A stretch of 64,000 bases of DNA, from positions 4,897,001 to 4,961,000 of the forward strand of contig CM032228.1 of assembly GCA_019009955.1 (NCBI GenBank), read 5' to 3'. Position 1 is the first letter of the stretch, and each line of letters starts with the position of its first letter. Shown piece by piece: positions 33,761-45,355 of the stretch. Both the position numbers and the translations under genes were made by a program. The notes under the pieces are model-generated. The model had not been told where the DNA came from, did no database searches, and worked only from the letters and a program-made list of their open reading frames with translations. The stretch comes from Riptortus pedestris. Lineage: Eukaryota > Arthropoda > Insecta > Hemiptera > Alydidae.

Positions 33761-34489
33761 TGTTTATTACCAAGAGTGTATTTTTTTCTATATTGTATGT
33801 TTCTGTTTCTTGTTATAATTTATGTAATTAGGTAGGCTGTATCTCTAGGAGGATTGACTTACCTTTATTTTTTATCAGTAGATCTATTCTTATGTTGTAT
33901 TATTTGTAGTCAATTATGTTTCGTATTTTTGTTTGTTTCATTTATGTTTCGTTTTGTTGTTAGTTTTCTTCTTTTTATTATTTATTCATTTGTTTATTTT
34001 TAGTGCTACGTGTCAGGTTAAGGGTAACAACTCCTCTTGAGTACTAGCATTTTGTTTTTATATCCTGTATGGACTTTCAAGGGGTTTGCGACCCAATATT
34101 GTTTATTTTTTTTTTTTGAAGTATTATAGGTTAAGGGATTCGTTTTAATATTTATTTTTTTAATTTTTTTTTTTATTGTTTTTAATACTCAAATAACCAA
34201 GTAAAAAATGTAATAGACAATTAACTATAAAATACTCACTGACATAAACTTACCTACTCACCTTCCAGAACCTCTACTCGACAACTACCATATATTTACA
34301 TAATAATAAAACATCTGAAAGAGTCACATTTATTCAATAAACATTAATTGCACAGGGAGTATACATCAGATGAACTGGTTTTTGCAACTATTATTCCACT
34401 GGAGAAAGACTTGAGGTTTTTGAATTTTTGCTAAGTCTGCAAATATTTTATCATATGTTTTATAATAAGGCGCAATTATATTATTAGCA
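33761..34489. other. Gene-free, strongly T-rich strand
   Basis: T-rich with several T runs (34108-34119, 34158-34174). It may be the 3' UTR of the preceding LINE. No frame or motif was recognised. Confidence 0.35.
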
Positions 34490-34750
34490 GTCATCCAGGA
34501 GATTAGCGGTCACAATTTTTGTTTAATCATTACCAAACTCGATATGTAAACGTTTTACATAAAAATAAAGATCAAGTTCGTTAACGGCTGAAATCGGACA
34601 GGGAGAGGGTGTGGGTTTAGAGAGGGAATTGGTTATTGTCAGATGGAAAAAATGGTATACCCTTCTTTTTGAAAATATAATGTTCTATAAATGGCGTTAT
34701 GTACATGTTTTCTCTTTCATGAATATTAACCAAGATAATTAATTTTTGTA
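34490..34750 (+). mobile_element. Family A internal fragment
   Basis: TTAGCGGTCACAATTTTTGT, GATCAAGTTCGTTAACGGCT and AATATTAACCAAGATAAT blocks in family order. Both ends are missing. Confidence 0.55.
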
Positions 34751-35184
34751 GTTTTTAGCAATATGTAAACCCTCCCTCGTACTCATTTCATATTAACAAT
34801 AAGCTGTTATATCATTGATTCCAAGGTTAAATTCCTAATATTGTTTTCAGGAGACATTTATTATATGGGACACATGCAGATTCGTTCGGTTGATACCCTC
34901 CTACTCCCTCCTGTACTAGATATAGTTAATGGTTTTCAATATAATTCATATATTTTCTTCATATTTTCATGGCAAGGGTCATATATACTATTCTAATATG
35001 TCAAAGTGATTGTTTTTCTTTCCAATCAAGAATATTCCTATCTGTCTGAATGTTTATTCTAAGCTCTGAGAGGATCTCTGATGTGGAGGTTATTAAAATG
35101 TAAAATGACTGAAAGATTTCTCGTTATTATTTGTATTGTTTCACTTAATATTCACTGAGGTGTTAAGAGTGAGCAGTAGGAACT

Positions 35185-35295
35185 CCTTAAATAAAATCCT
35201 TAGTCCCACCCGGGCTAGAAAAGGGTGGTAACCTGTAGATAACCCGTCCCTGATAGGTCTCACTAGCACTAATTGAACGTTAATAAACGACTTTT
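35185..35295 (+). mobile_element. SINE 3' fragment
   Basis: GGTAACCTGTAGATAACCCG and GAACGTTAATAAACGA, the 3' half of the SINE family, 210 bp upstream of the gene 3 promoter. Confidence 0.65.
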
Positions 35296-35508
35296 TTTTA
35301 ATAACGACAAGCAAAAGTGTGAATCGCAAATATTTGTGGCACGCCAAAAAAAATAATAAATAATGTGAGTGATTTTTATAAATCACAAATTGAAAATCGA
35401 AATTTAGTTTGGAAACAACATTGTCCATGAAACAAATAGGATCTAAATTAAGAGTGATTGAATTAGTATTCCTGTGATGCGCAGCAGCTGACTGGAATGG
35501 AAGAGACA

Positions 35509-35532
35509 TTGCACAAGTTGTTGTGTATAAAT
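35509..35532 (+). promoter_or_regulatory. Promoter of cuticle gene 3: TTGCACAAG plus TATAAAT
   Basis: TTGCACAAG at 35509-35517, an 8-nt gap, then TATAAAT at 35526-35532. The ATG at 35567 is 41 nt from the first T. Confidence 0.85.
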
Positions 35533-35566
35533 AAGCAGCGGCGCAATGGCAGGGCACAGTGCTAAC

Positions 35567-36186
35567 ATGGTCTTCTATAAGGTGAGTTGTCTCTCTTATC
35601 AATGTGACACTGATGTCTTTGCTATTGCATCTAAGATATGTTTGTTGATTCCCTTTAGGTTCTGGTTCTCGCCGCTATCGCAGCAGCTGCTAAGGGAGGA
35701 GTTATCGCTCCTGCTTATCCTGCAACCTTCTACTCAGCAAGGTATGCTGCTCCACTACCTGTAGCAGCACCTGTTGCAAGGTATGCTGCCCCACTAGCTG
35801 TAGCAGCACCACTCGCTGCCAGGTATGCTGCTCCTCTCGCCGTCGCTGCCCCCGTCGCCCGTGTTGCTGCTCCAGTAGCTGTTGCTCATGCTGCCGTCGA
35901 AGAGTACGACCCAAGACCACAATACAGCTTCGCCTACGATGTCCAGGACGCTATCACCGGAGACTCCAAGAGCCAGCACGAGACCCGTGACGGAGATGTT
36001 GTCCAGGGAAGCTACTCCCTCATCGAACCCGATGGTTCCAGGAGGACCGTAGAATACACCGCTGATGCTTTCAACGGATTCAACGCCGTCGTCCACAAGG
36101 ACGCTGGAGTCCACGCTGCAGTTCCTGCTGTCGAGGTTGCACCTGCCAGAATAGCTGCTCCAGTCGTCGCTCCAGCTGTATTTTAA
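35567..36186 (+). CDS. RR-2 cuticle protein, gene 3 (two exons, 180 aa)
   Basis: Exon 1 is 35567-35581 (MVFYK). The intron is 35582-35658 (GTGAGT...CCTTTAG, phase 0). Exon 2 is 35659-36186, ending TAA. Exon 2 has no early ATG, so an ATG-based search misses the gene. An in-frame ATG at 35546 lies upstream of the expected transcription start and is not chosen. The signal peptide is about residues 1-18 ([14 protein letters not shown]). A short YAAPL/VAAP-rich linker runs to 85. The RR-2 domain is about 86-152 ([48 protein letters not shown]). The tail is short ([21 protein letters not shown]) and lacks the AIAHAPLAY unit, so this is the most diverged member. A variant poly(A) signal ATTAAA is at 36201-36206. 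Confidence 0.95.
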
Positions 36187-36189
36187 TCT

Positions 36190-36461
36190 TATTGCCTCTG
36201 ATTAAAAGAATTCAATTATAGTTCTTGTTTTTAATATAGTATGCCCACTCCCCAATACGTAAAGTTCATTCTGATGCTATTGCGTAAATTAACCAGATTT
36301 TAAACTTGGGGTCAATTGAGATCTTCATCAAGAAAATAATTTACCGCATTAGTTAAATATTTGATGTCTAGTGTGAATTGTTTAAGCTAGTCATAAAATA
36401 CTTCGATGCATAATAGCATCTAGTGAAAATCGCACGATTACCAGAGAGCATTATTTAAAAA
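36190..36461. other. 3' flank of cuticle gene 3, no further feature
   Basis: AT-rich; contains ATTAAA at 36201-36206 as the likely polyadenylation signal. Confidence 0.4.
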
Positions 36462-37448
36462 GTCCGTCACGCAGGGGCTGCGTAAACTAAGCAGATTTCC
36501 CTCGTGAAGTTTAGTAATAGATAAATATACATACTGCTAACACAACACCGTGAATAAATACAAACGGAAATAAGAAATGTTTCATCCAATTTCAATAGCC
36601 TGCCGACAGGAAGCGTTAGGTTAGAAATGTAAACAAACGGGTCCCGCCTCACACCGGAAAGAAAAACAATTATTGAAATATATCAGAATATAACTCATTA
36701 ATTTTATTGAGAACTATTTACTATATCTAGTACTGTAATTAATAATGAGTCAGAATAATTGTTATCTCAATCAATAAAATTTTAGTAGTCCAAAACTTTA
36801 AGATGGGGGGGGGAGTCACCTGTACATATTTGCATGTATCTCGTATAATAAAGGTCTCTTGAATACAATTTTTGGTATTTAAACTTCCAAAAATGTGATT
36901 TATTATGTATCAGAGTATTGTTTACGTAACATGAGTAGAAGTGGCGGTTTGGTGAAAACTGAAAAATGCAAATATCTCGGTTAATATTCAAGATAGAGAA
37001 TAAATGTCTATAACAATATTTATGGTAAATTTAATTTGTAATAAGATTGACTCTGTATAATTTTTCGATCCGACGTATAGTAACGGCGATATTTCGAATT
37101 TTCGAAAATCCTCCCCTCTAAACCCCCCCCTCCCACTGATCCGATTTCAGCCGTTAACGAACTTGATCTTTCTTTTTACATAAAACGCTTAAATATGAAG
37201 TTTGGTAAGGATTAAACAAAAATTGCGACCGCTAGAGCGGTAACAGACAAATATATATATATATATATCTATCTATATATATATATATATATTTATTATA
37301 TATATATAATATAGATATATATACAGTTTTGAACGGACCTCATTTTCGTCATCTACTAGGTAGGATCGATGGACATTTGAAGAAAAATGTTGAAAATTCC
37401 GTCATGAGTACAACCTCAATAGCTGATTTCCCTTAAGGGAAATCTGCT
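36462..37448 (-). mobile_element. Family A element, full length (987 bp)
   Basis: The minus strand runs from AGCAGATTTCCCTTAAGGGA (37448) to GTGACGGAC (36462). It matches the 8811-9816 copy along its whole length, including the G-rich block near 36806 and the (TA)n core at about 37250-37325. T/A runs flank both ends and no target-site duplication is visible. Confidence 0.8.
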
Positions 37449-37790
37449 AAAACGAAATAAACCTGACTAAATATTCTGAGCACAGCATATGACAAGTCTC
37501 ATTTTTCTGTCGGCTATTTTATTTTAAAATCTAAATGCCAATTCCAGGCGTTATAAATTCTTGTTGAAGACAAATGTTTTTAGAAACTTCAATTGTGTTC
37601 TTCGTGCTACTATTTTTTGGTCCTTCCATTAGATGGACGAAGGCGATTGATACCTGCAGGGAGTTGTGAGCACGGTGGATTACGCTTCTTTGTGATCGCT
37701 TCAGAAGAAGCATTAGTAGTTAGTATTAATTAGGAATGAGACAAGCAACATTTCTAATAAACATTTCTGCTTTGGATCACATATCTCTTA
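37449..37790. other. Spacer, no recognisable feature
   Basis: A 60-aa minus frame (37531-37713) has no known domain. No promoter module was seen. Confidence 0.3.
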
Positions 37791-38100
37791 TCATAGGTTG
37801 ATCATTTGTTTTGATCACCTATTACTGGTATTATGGTGATATCATAGGTTGATCATTTGTTTTGATCACCTATTACTGGTATTATGGTGATATCATAGGT
37901 TGATCATTTGTTTTGATCACCTATTACTGGTATTATGGTGATATCACATGTCTCAGGATTTGACCACAAATCTTTGCTCTCTGGTAATATAGCGATATCA
38001 TAGGTCCCGTGTTTTGATCACCTAATCTGTTATAATATTGTTATATCATAGGTAACGAGTTTGGATCAACTATCTCTGGTGTTATGGTGATATATAAGGT
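37791..38100. repeat. 51-bp tandem repeat, three perfect and several decayed copies
   Basis: The unit TCATAGGTTGATCATTTGTT... starts at 37791, 37842 and 37893 (period 51). Degenerate copies continue to about 38100, ending in GGTGATATATAAGGTAAAGG. That 3' flank sequence recurs inside the neighbouring 36-bp array at about 38915. Confidence 0.85.
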
Positions 38101-38189
38101 AAAGGCAATCTTTTAATTCGTATGTAGGTAAAACTGAATAAGCTATAAGTTCATTTTTACAGAAATAATTGTCCTCTATCGCGGTCAAA

Positions 38190-41100
38190 TATGCAAGTGG
38201 AGCGATAGCTGGAGCTGACTATGCAAGTGGACCATGGACGATAGCTGGAGAAGAGTATGCAAGTGGAGCATGGGCGATAGCTGGAGCTGACTATGCAAGT
38301 GGACCATGGGCGATAGCTGGAGAAGAGTATGCAAGTGGACCATGGGCGATAACTTGAGCTGACTATGCAAGTGGAGCATGGGCGATAGCTGGAGCTGACT
38401 ATGCAAGTGGAGCATGGGCGATAGCTGGAGCTGACTATGCAAGTGGACCATGGGCGAGAGCTGGAGCTGACTATGCAAGTGGAGCATGGGCGATAGCTGG
38501 AGCTGACTATGCAAGTGGACCATGGGCGAGAGCTGGAGCTGACTATGCAAGTGGACTATGGGTGATAGCTGGAGAAGAGTATGCCAGTGGTGCATGGGCG
38601 ATAGCTGGAGCTGACTATGCAAGTGGAGCATGGGCGATAGCTGGAGCTGACTATGCAAGTGGACCATGGGCGAGAGCTGGATCTGACTATGCAAGTGGAC
38701 TATGGGTGATAGCTGGGGCTGACTATGCAAGTGGACCATGGACGATAGCTGGAGAAGAGTATGCAAGTGGAGCATGGGCGATAGCTGGAGCTGACTATGC
38801 AAGTGGACCATGGGCGATAGATGGAGATGAGTATGCAAGTGGACCATGGGCGATAACTTGAGCTGACTATATTAGTGATGGGACGATAGCTGGAGCTGAC
38901 TATGCACTGGAGCATGGTGATATATAAGGTAAAGGCAATCCTGACTATGCAGTTCATCGAGAGCTGGATCAACTATGCAATGGGACTATGGGTGATTGCT
39001 GGCGTTGAGTATGCCAGTGGAGCATGGGCGTTAGCTGGAGATGAGTATGCAAGTGGAGCATGGGGGTTTGCTGGAGCTGAGTATGCAAGTGGACCATGGG
39101 TGATAGCTAGAGCAGAGTATGCAAGAGGAGCATGGGCGATAACTGGAGCTGACTATGCAAGTGGAGCATGGGCGATAGCTGGAGCTGACTATGCAAGTGG
39201 ACCATGGGCGAGAGCTGGAGCTGACTATGCAAGTGGAGCATGGGCGATAGCTGGAGCTGACTATGCAAGTGGACCATGGGCGAGAGCTGGAGCTGACTAT
39301 GCAAGTGGACTATGGGTGATAGCTGGAGAAGAGTATGCAAGTGGAGCATGGGCGATAGCTGGAGCTGACTATGCAAGTGGAGCATGGGCGATAGCTGGAG
39401 CTGACTATGCAAGTGGACCATGGGCGATAGCTGGAGCAGAGTATGCAAGTGGAGCATGGGCGATAGCTGGAGCTTACTATTCAAGTGGAGAATGGGCTAT
39501 AGCAGGAGCTGAGAATGCAAGTGGTGCATGGGCGATAGCAGGAGCAGAGTATGCAAGTGGACCATGGGCGAGAGCTGGAGCTGACTATGCAAGTGGACCA
39601 TGGGCGAGAGCTGGAGCTGACTATGCAAGTGGAGCATGGGCGATAGCTGGAGCTGACTATGCAAGTGGACCATGGGCGAGAGCTGGAGCTGACTATGCAA
39701 GTGGACTATGGGTGATAGCTGAAGAAGAGTATGCAAGTGGACTATGGGTGATAGCTGGAGCAGAGTATGCAAGTGGAGCATGGGCGATAGCTGGAGCTGA
39801 CTATGCAAGTGGACTATGGGTGATAGCTGGAGCAGAGTATGCAAGTGGAGCATGGGCGATAGCTGGAGCTGACTATGCAAGTGTACTACGAGTGATAGCT
39901 GGAGCAGAGTATGCAAGTGGACTACGAGTGATAGCTGGATCAGAGTATGCAAGTGGACTACGAGTGATAGCTGGAGCAGAGTATGCAAGTGGACTACGAG
40001 TGATAGCTGGAGCAGAGTATGCAAGTGGACTATGGGTGATAGCTGAAGAAGAGTATGCAAGTGGAGCATGGGCGATAGCTGGAGCTGACTATGCAAGTGG
40101 ACTATGGGTGATAGCTGGAGCAGAGTATGCAAGTGGAGCATGGGTGATAGCTGGAGCTGAGTATGCAAGTGGACCATGGGTGATAGCTGAAGAAGAGTAT
40201 GCAAGTGGAGCATGGGCGATAGCTGGAGCTGACTATGCAAGTGGACTACGAGTGATAGCTGGAGCAGAGTATGCAAGTGGACTATGGGTGATAGCTGAAG
40301 AAGAGTATGCAAGTGGAGCATGGGCGATAGCTGGAGCTGACTATGCAAGTGGACTATGGGTGATAGCTGGAGCTGACTATGCAAGTGGACTACGGGTGAT
40401 AGCTGGAGCAGAGTATGCAAGTGGACTATGGGTGATAGCTGGGGCTGACTATGCAAGTGGACTATGGGTGATAGTTGAAGAAGGGTTTGCAAGTGGAGCA
40501 TGGGCGATAGCTGGAGTAGAGTATACAAGTGGACCATGGGCGGGAGCATGGGCGATAGCTGGAGCTGGACTATGCAAAGTGGAGCCATGGGCGGGAGCTG
40601 GAGCTGACTATGCAAGTGGGCACTTATGGGTGAAATAGCTGGAGAAGATGGGACTATGCAAGTGGGACCATGGACGCCGTAGATGGAGCTGACTATGCAA
40701 GTGGAGCAATGGCGATAGCTGGAGCTGACTATGCAAGTGGACCCATGGCGGATAGCTGGATCTGAAGAGTATGCAAGTGGACCATGGGCGATAGCTGGAG
40801 CTGACTATGCAAGTGGGACCATGGGCGATAAGCTGGAGAAGGAGTATGCAAGTGGAGCATGGGCGATAAGCTGGAGCTGACTATGCCAAGTGGAGCATGG
40901 GCGATAGCTGGAGAAGCTGGACTATGTCAAGTGGACCATGGGCGATAAGCTGGAGCTGACTATGCAAGTGGACCATGGGCGAGGAGCTGGAGCTGGACGC
41001 CTATGCAAGTGGGAGCATGGTGATAGTGGAGCTGACTATGCAAAGTGGACCATGGGCGAGAGCTGGAGCTGACTATGCAAGTGACTGCAAGTGGGCGATT

Positions 41101-42532
41101 TTAGGAGCTGGAGAAGAGTTGCCATGGAGCTATGCAAGCTGGAGCTGACTATGCAATGGGAGGCATGGGCGAGAGGCTGGAGCTGACTATGCAAGTGGAC
41201 TATGGGTGAGCCAGGAGCTGGAGAAGTGGACTATGGGTGATGCCTGGAGAAGAGTTTGCCAGTGGAGCATGGGCGATAGCTGGAGAAAAGAGTAATGCAA
41301 GTGGAGCATGGGCGATAGCTGGAGCAGAGTATGAAGTGGAGCAATTGGGGACGAGAGCTGGAAGTTGACTATGCAAGTGGAGCATGGGCGACTAGCTGAG
41401 CTGTGACTATGCAAATGGAGCAAGGGCGATAGCTGAGCTGACTAATGCAAGTGGACTATGGGGTGATAGCTGGAGCAGGAGTAATGCAAGTGGAGCATGG
41501 GCGAGAAGCCTGGAGCTGACTATGCAAGTTGTAACTACCGAGTGATAGATAGGAGGGCCAGGGGGGTATGCAAGTGGACCTATGGGTGATAAGCTGGTAC
41601 AGATTATGCAAGTGGAGCATAAGCTGGAGCGGAAGGATGGAGCTTGACTAATGCAAGTGGACTATGGGTGATAGCTGAGCGAGTAATGCAAATTGGAGCA
41701 TGGGCGATAGCTGAGAGCTGACTAATGCAAGTGGACTATGGGTGATAAGCTGGAGCAGTAGTATGCAAGTGGAGCATGGGCGGAGAGCTGGAGCTGACTA
41801 TGCAAGTGTACAACGAGTGATAGGCAGGAGCAGGTATGCAAGTGGACCATGGGTGTGATTGCTGGAACTGACTATAGCAAGTGGGACCATGGGCGAGAGC
41901 TGGAGCTGACTATGCAAGTGGAGAGATGGGCGATAGCTGGAGCTGACTATGCAATTCTGTGGACCATGGGGCGAGAGCTGGAGCTGGACTACTGCCAAGT
42001 GGGACTAATGGGTGATAGCTGGAGAAGAGTATGCAAAGTGGAACCATGGGGCGAGAGCTGGAGCTGACTATGCAAGTGTTACTACGCATGATAGCTGGAG
42101 CAGTCAGAGTATGCAAGTGGACTACGAGGTGATAGCTGGATCAGAGGTATGCAAGTGGACTATACGAGTGATAGCTGGAGCAAGGAGTATGCAAGAGGAC
42201 TACGAGTACGAGTGATAGCTGGAGCAGAGTATGCAAGTGGACTAATGGGTGATAGCTGAAGAAGGGTTTGCAAGTGGGAGCATGGTGCGGATAGCTGGAG
42301 CTGACTATGCAAGTGGACTATGGGTTGATAGCTGGAGGAGCTGACTATGCAAGTGGACTTACGTGTGATAGCTGGATCCAGGAGTATGCAAGTGGACTAC
42401 GAGTGATAGCTGGAGCAGAGTATGCAAGTGGGGGACTACGAGTGATAGCTGGAGCAGGAGTATTGGCAAGTGTGGGACTATGGGTGATAGGGCTGGAAGA
42501 AGGGTTTGCAAGTGGAGCAATGGGCGATTTAG

Positions 42533-42567
<35 letters not shown>

Positions 42568-43240
42568 AAGAAGCTGGACTAATGCAAGTGTGACAATGGG
42601 ATGATACGCTGGAGCTGACTATGCAAGTGGGACTACGGGTGATAGCTGAGAAGCTGACTATGCAAGTGGACTACGGGTGATAGCTGGATCAGAGTATGCA
42701 AGTGGACTTTCGGTGATAGCTGGAGCAGAGTATGCAAGTGAGACTACGAGTGATAGCTGGAGTCAGAGTATGCTAAGATGTGGACATATGTTGTGATAGC
42801 TGAAGAAGGGTTTGCAAGTGGAGCATGGGGCGATAGGGGAGCCTGGACTATGCAGTGGACTATGGGTGATAGCTTGGAGCTGACTATTTGCAAGTGGACT
42901 ACGGTGTGATATGAAGTTGATGAGCAGGAGCTGGATCTGACAAGTGGATGCAAGTGGAGCTGGATGAAGAGTAGCAAGAGGGTGGCTGGAGCGAGTATGC
43001 AAGTGGACTATGGGTGATAGCTGAAGAAAGGGTTTGCCAGTGGATGCAATGGGCGATAGCTGTGGTGTATGCAAGTGACTACGAGCTGGAGGACTTGCAA
43101 TGTGGCGTACGTGAGATAGCTTGGAGAAGATTTCTGTATGCAAAGTAAACCCTATGGGTGTAAACGGCTGACTATAGCTTAGAGTGCACTAGTTTGGCAA
43201 AGTGGAGCATCTATTTGGTCAGTGTTTTCAGTGGACCATG
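38190..43240 (-). repeat. 36-bp satellite array (about 140 units) homologous to the cuticle-protein tail repeat
   Basis: The plus-strand consensus is TATGCAAGTGGAGCATGG then GCGATAGCTGGAGCTGAC. Read on the minus strand the unit is [12 protein letters not shown], the same 12-residue unit that ends cuticle protein 4 (seven copies) and occurs once in proteins 1 and 2. Many units carry GACTATGC rather than GAGTATGC, which puts a TAG stop into the cuticle frame, so the array is not a coding tail. No RR-2 domain lies next to it on the minus strand. The left half (to about 40550) keeps perfect 36-bp spacing; the right half is full of single-base insertions. A copy of left-flank sequence interrupts it at about 38880-38945. 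Long frames on both strands follow only from 36 being divisible by three. Confidence 0.95.
42534..42566. repeat. Poly(C) run inside the 36-bp array
   Basis: A run of 30 or more C interrupts the array without any family unit. It may be a consensus artefact or a join. Confidence 0.8.
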
Positions 43241-43805
43241 GGCGATGGCAGGAAAATAAAAAACGAAATTTCTGTTCAAATAACACCTTTTAAACGGCTT
43301 TAGTTAGATGCACCTGTTTATTTATCTATTTGGTCCATTTCAGTACCAGAGAAAATTCATAAAAAATGAAGCATGCCTGAAAATGATTCAGCTTGGAATG
43401 AATTTATATTTGTTAGTATTTGGTTTGTTCATTTATATTGAACGAAACCACAGGATTGTAATACATTTCTATGCAGATGCCAGAAAGTAATAATAGTAAA
43501 ACTATTATTAAATTAGTAACAATATTGGAATAAAATGAAACTATTTAACCAATAAAAAGTAATTACAGTAACAGACCCCTTTATTTGTTATCACTTAATA
43601 ACTGTCTCCAAAGAACAATTCACAAAAACGTTTTTCAAAATATAATAGTTAAAATATATAATGATTTTTAAGATTTAAGAACTATTTTTATGGTAAATAT
43701 CTAGGTTTAGAAGTTAGAATCAATTTCAAGGTAACGTTATTAACCTTTCGGAAAGGTAAATTAGCTATTGATTTTGGTAAAACCAGTAGGAGGGAGGTGG
43801 CTGGG
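43241..43805. other. Spacer between the satellite array and cuticle gene 4
   Basis: AT-rich. It holds no RR-2 sequence on either strand, which rules out that the array is the tail of a minus-strand gene located here. TAACCTTTCGGAAAGGTAAA near 43740 is a short palindrome. Confidence 0.5.
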
Positions 43806-43828
43806 TTGCACAAGAATAACCTATAAAA
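43806..43828 (+). promoter_or_regulatory. Promoter of cuticle gene 4: TTGCACAAG plus TATAAAA
   Basis: TTGCACAAG at 43806-43814, a 7-nt gap, TATAAAA at 43822-43828, and ATG at 43863, 41 nt from the first T. GGGAGGTGGCTGGG precedes the motif, like the GGAGGTGG block of genes 1 and 2. Confidence 0.85.
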
Positions 43829-43862
43829 ACTCAGCCTCTCCCTTGCCCATCACAGTAGAATC

Positions 43863-43921
43863 ATGGTGTTCCACAAGGTGATACTATAAGATAGATTCTA
43901 TTTTACTCATAAAATATTTTA

Positions 43922-43966
<45 letters not shown>

Positions 43967-45116
43967 ATAAAATATTTTATATATATAATAATAATTATTA
44001 TTATTATAATATATATTATTATATATATATGTATAATAATATATATATATATATATACATAACATCTATAATAATAATATATTATATATACATGCATATA
44101 CATATATTCATAATATTCTTGTTGAATGTTTCATTATTATTGTTTATTAATATTATATTTTATAGGTCGTCGTATTAGCCGCTTTGGTGTCAATCGCTAG
44201 GGCTGGCTTAGTTGGAGCTCCAGCAGTGCTTGCTCCAGGTGCACGATATGCTGCAACATATGCTGCACCATTAGCCTCCACTGCATATGCTGCACCCATC
44301 GCTGCCCCACTTACCACTGCTACATATGCCGCTCCCTTGACAGCTCCCCTTGCTGCTAGGGCATATGCTGCACCACTCGCTGCCAGGTATGCTGCTCCTC
44401 TCGCCGTTGCTGCCCCCGTCGCCCGTGTTGCTGCACCAGTAGCTGTTGCTCATGCTGCTCCAGTAGCTCATGCTGCCGTCGATGAGTACGACCCACACCC
44501 ACAGTACAGCTACTCCTATGACATCCAGGATGCTATCACTGGAGACTCCAAGAACCAGCACGAAACCCGTGACGGAGATGTTGTCCAGGGAAGCTACTCC
44601 CTCATCGAACCCGATGGTTCCAGGAGGACCGTAGAATACACCGCTGATCCAGTCAACGGATTCAACGCCGTCGTCCACAAGGATGCTGGAGTCCACGCTG
44701 CACCAGCTGTTGCCGTCGCTAAGGTTGCTGCTCCAGTAGCAGTCGCTGCTCCAGTTGCCCGTGTTGCTGCTCCCCTTGCCGTAGCCCACGCTCCCATTGC
44801 AAGGTACGCTGCACCAGCCCTTGCTGCACCTCTTGCAAGGTATGCACCTGCCATCGCCCATGCCCCACTTGCATACTCTTCTCCAGCAATCGCCCATGCT
44901 CCACTGGCATACTCTGCTCCAGCAATCGCCCATGCTCCACTTGCATACTCTGCTCCAGCAATCGCCCATGCTCCACTGGCATACTCTGCTCCAGCAATCG
45001 CCCATGCTCCACTGGCATACTCTGCTCCAGCAATCGCCCATGCTCCACTGGAATACTCTTCTCCAGCAATCGCCCATGCTCCACTGGCATACTCTGCTCC
45101 AGCCCTTCTCCATTAA
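43863..45116 (+). CDS. RR-2 cuticle protein, gene 4 (two exons, 321 aa) with repeated tail
   Basis: Exon 1 is 43863-43877 (MVFHK). The intron is 43878-44165 (GTGATA...TTATAG, phase 0, rich in TA). Exon 2 is 44166-45116. The signal peptide is about residues 1-19 ([14 protein letters not shown]). An Ala/Pro/Tyr/Thr-rich linker spans 20-110. The RR-2 chitin-binding domain is about 112-177 ([46 protein letters not shown]). [12 protein letters not shown] segment follows. The protein ends with seven direct repeats of [13 protein letters not shown] and then PALLH. It is the longest member of the cluster because of this tail, whose unit is the monomer of the neighbouring 5 kb satellite. No canonical AATAAA was seen within the first 60 bases after the stop. 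Confidence 0.95.
44850..45105 (+). repeat. In-frame 36-bp tandem repeat in the cuticle gene 4 tail (7 copies)
   Basis: Unit CCAGCAATCGCCCATGCTCC, then ACTGGCATACTCTGCT; copies differ mainly at silent sites and in S/A at the last residue, with one A-to-E change. About 90% identical to the minus-strand monomer of the 38-43 kb array. Confidence 0.95.
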
Positions 45117-45355
45117 GTACCAAATATTTATAAAATTAAAAGTATACTGCTAAACTCTAAATTTATTACAATTACCTTTTCCTAAGTTATTAGTGCATTT
45201 GTGTTTAATAGTTAAACTATTCTCCTTTTACTCCTTTTTTTATATTCACATGTCCCAATGACCAAATGTTTATTGTTATGCTGGGACAATATGAATGGAC
45301 TCTGTACATGCAGACTCATTTAAACGTGTATCGTTAGTATGTTTGCGTGTGTACT

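Noticed and set aside
38902..40638. 578-aa plus-strand frame with [12 protein letters not shown] repeats, and the 372-aa and 220-aa minus-strand LHLHSQLQLSPM frames
   Set aside because: They stay open only because the 36-bp unit is a multiple of three and lacks stops in those frames. No promoter, start context or flanking domain supports translation, and the meaningful frame (cuticle tail) has stops.
43241..43805. Minus-strand cuticle gene body to go with the satellite tail
   Set aside because: No RR-2 words, signal peptide or promoter module were found on the minus strand right of the array.
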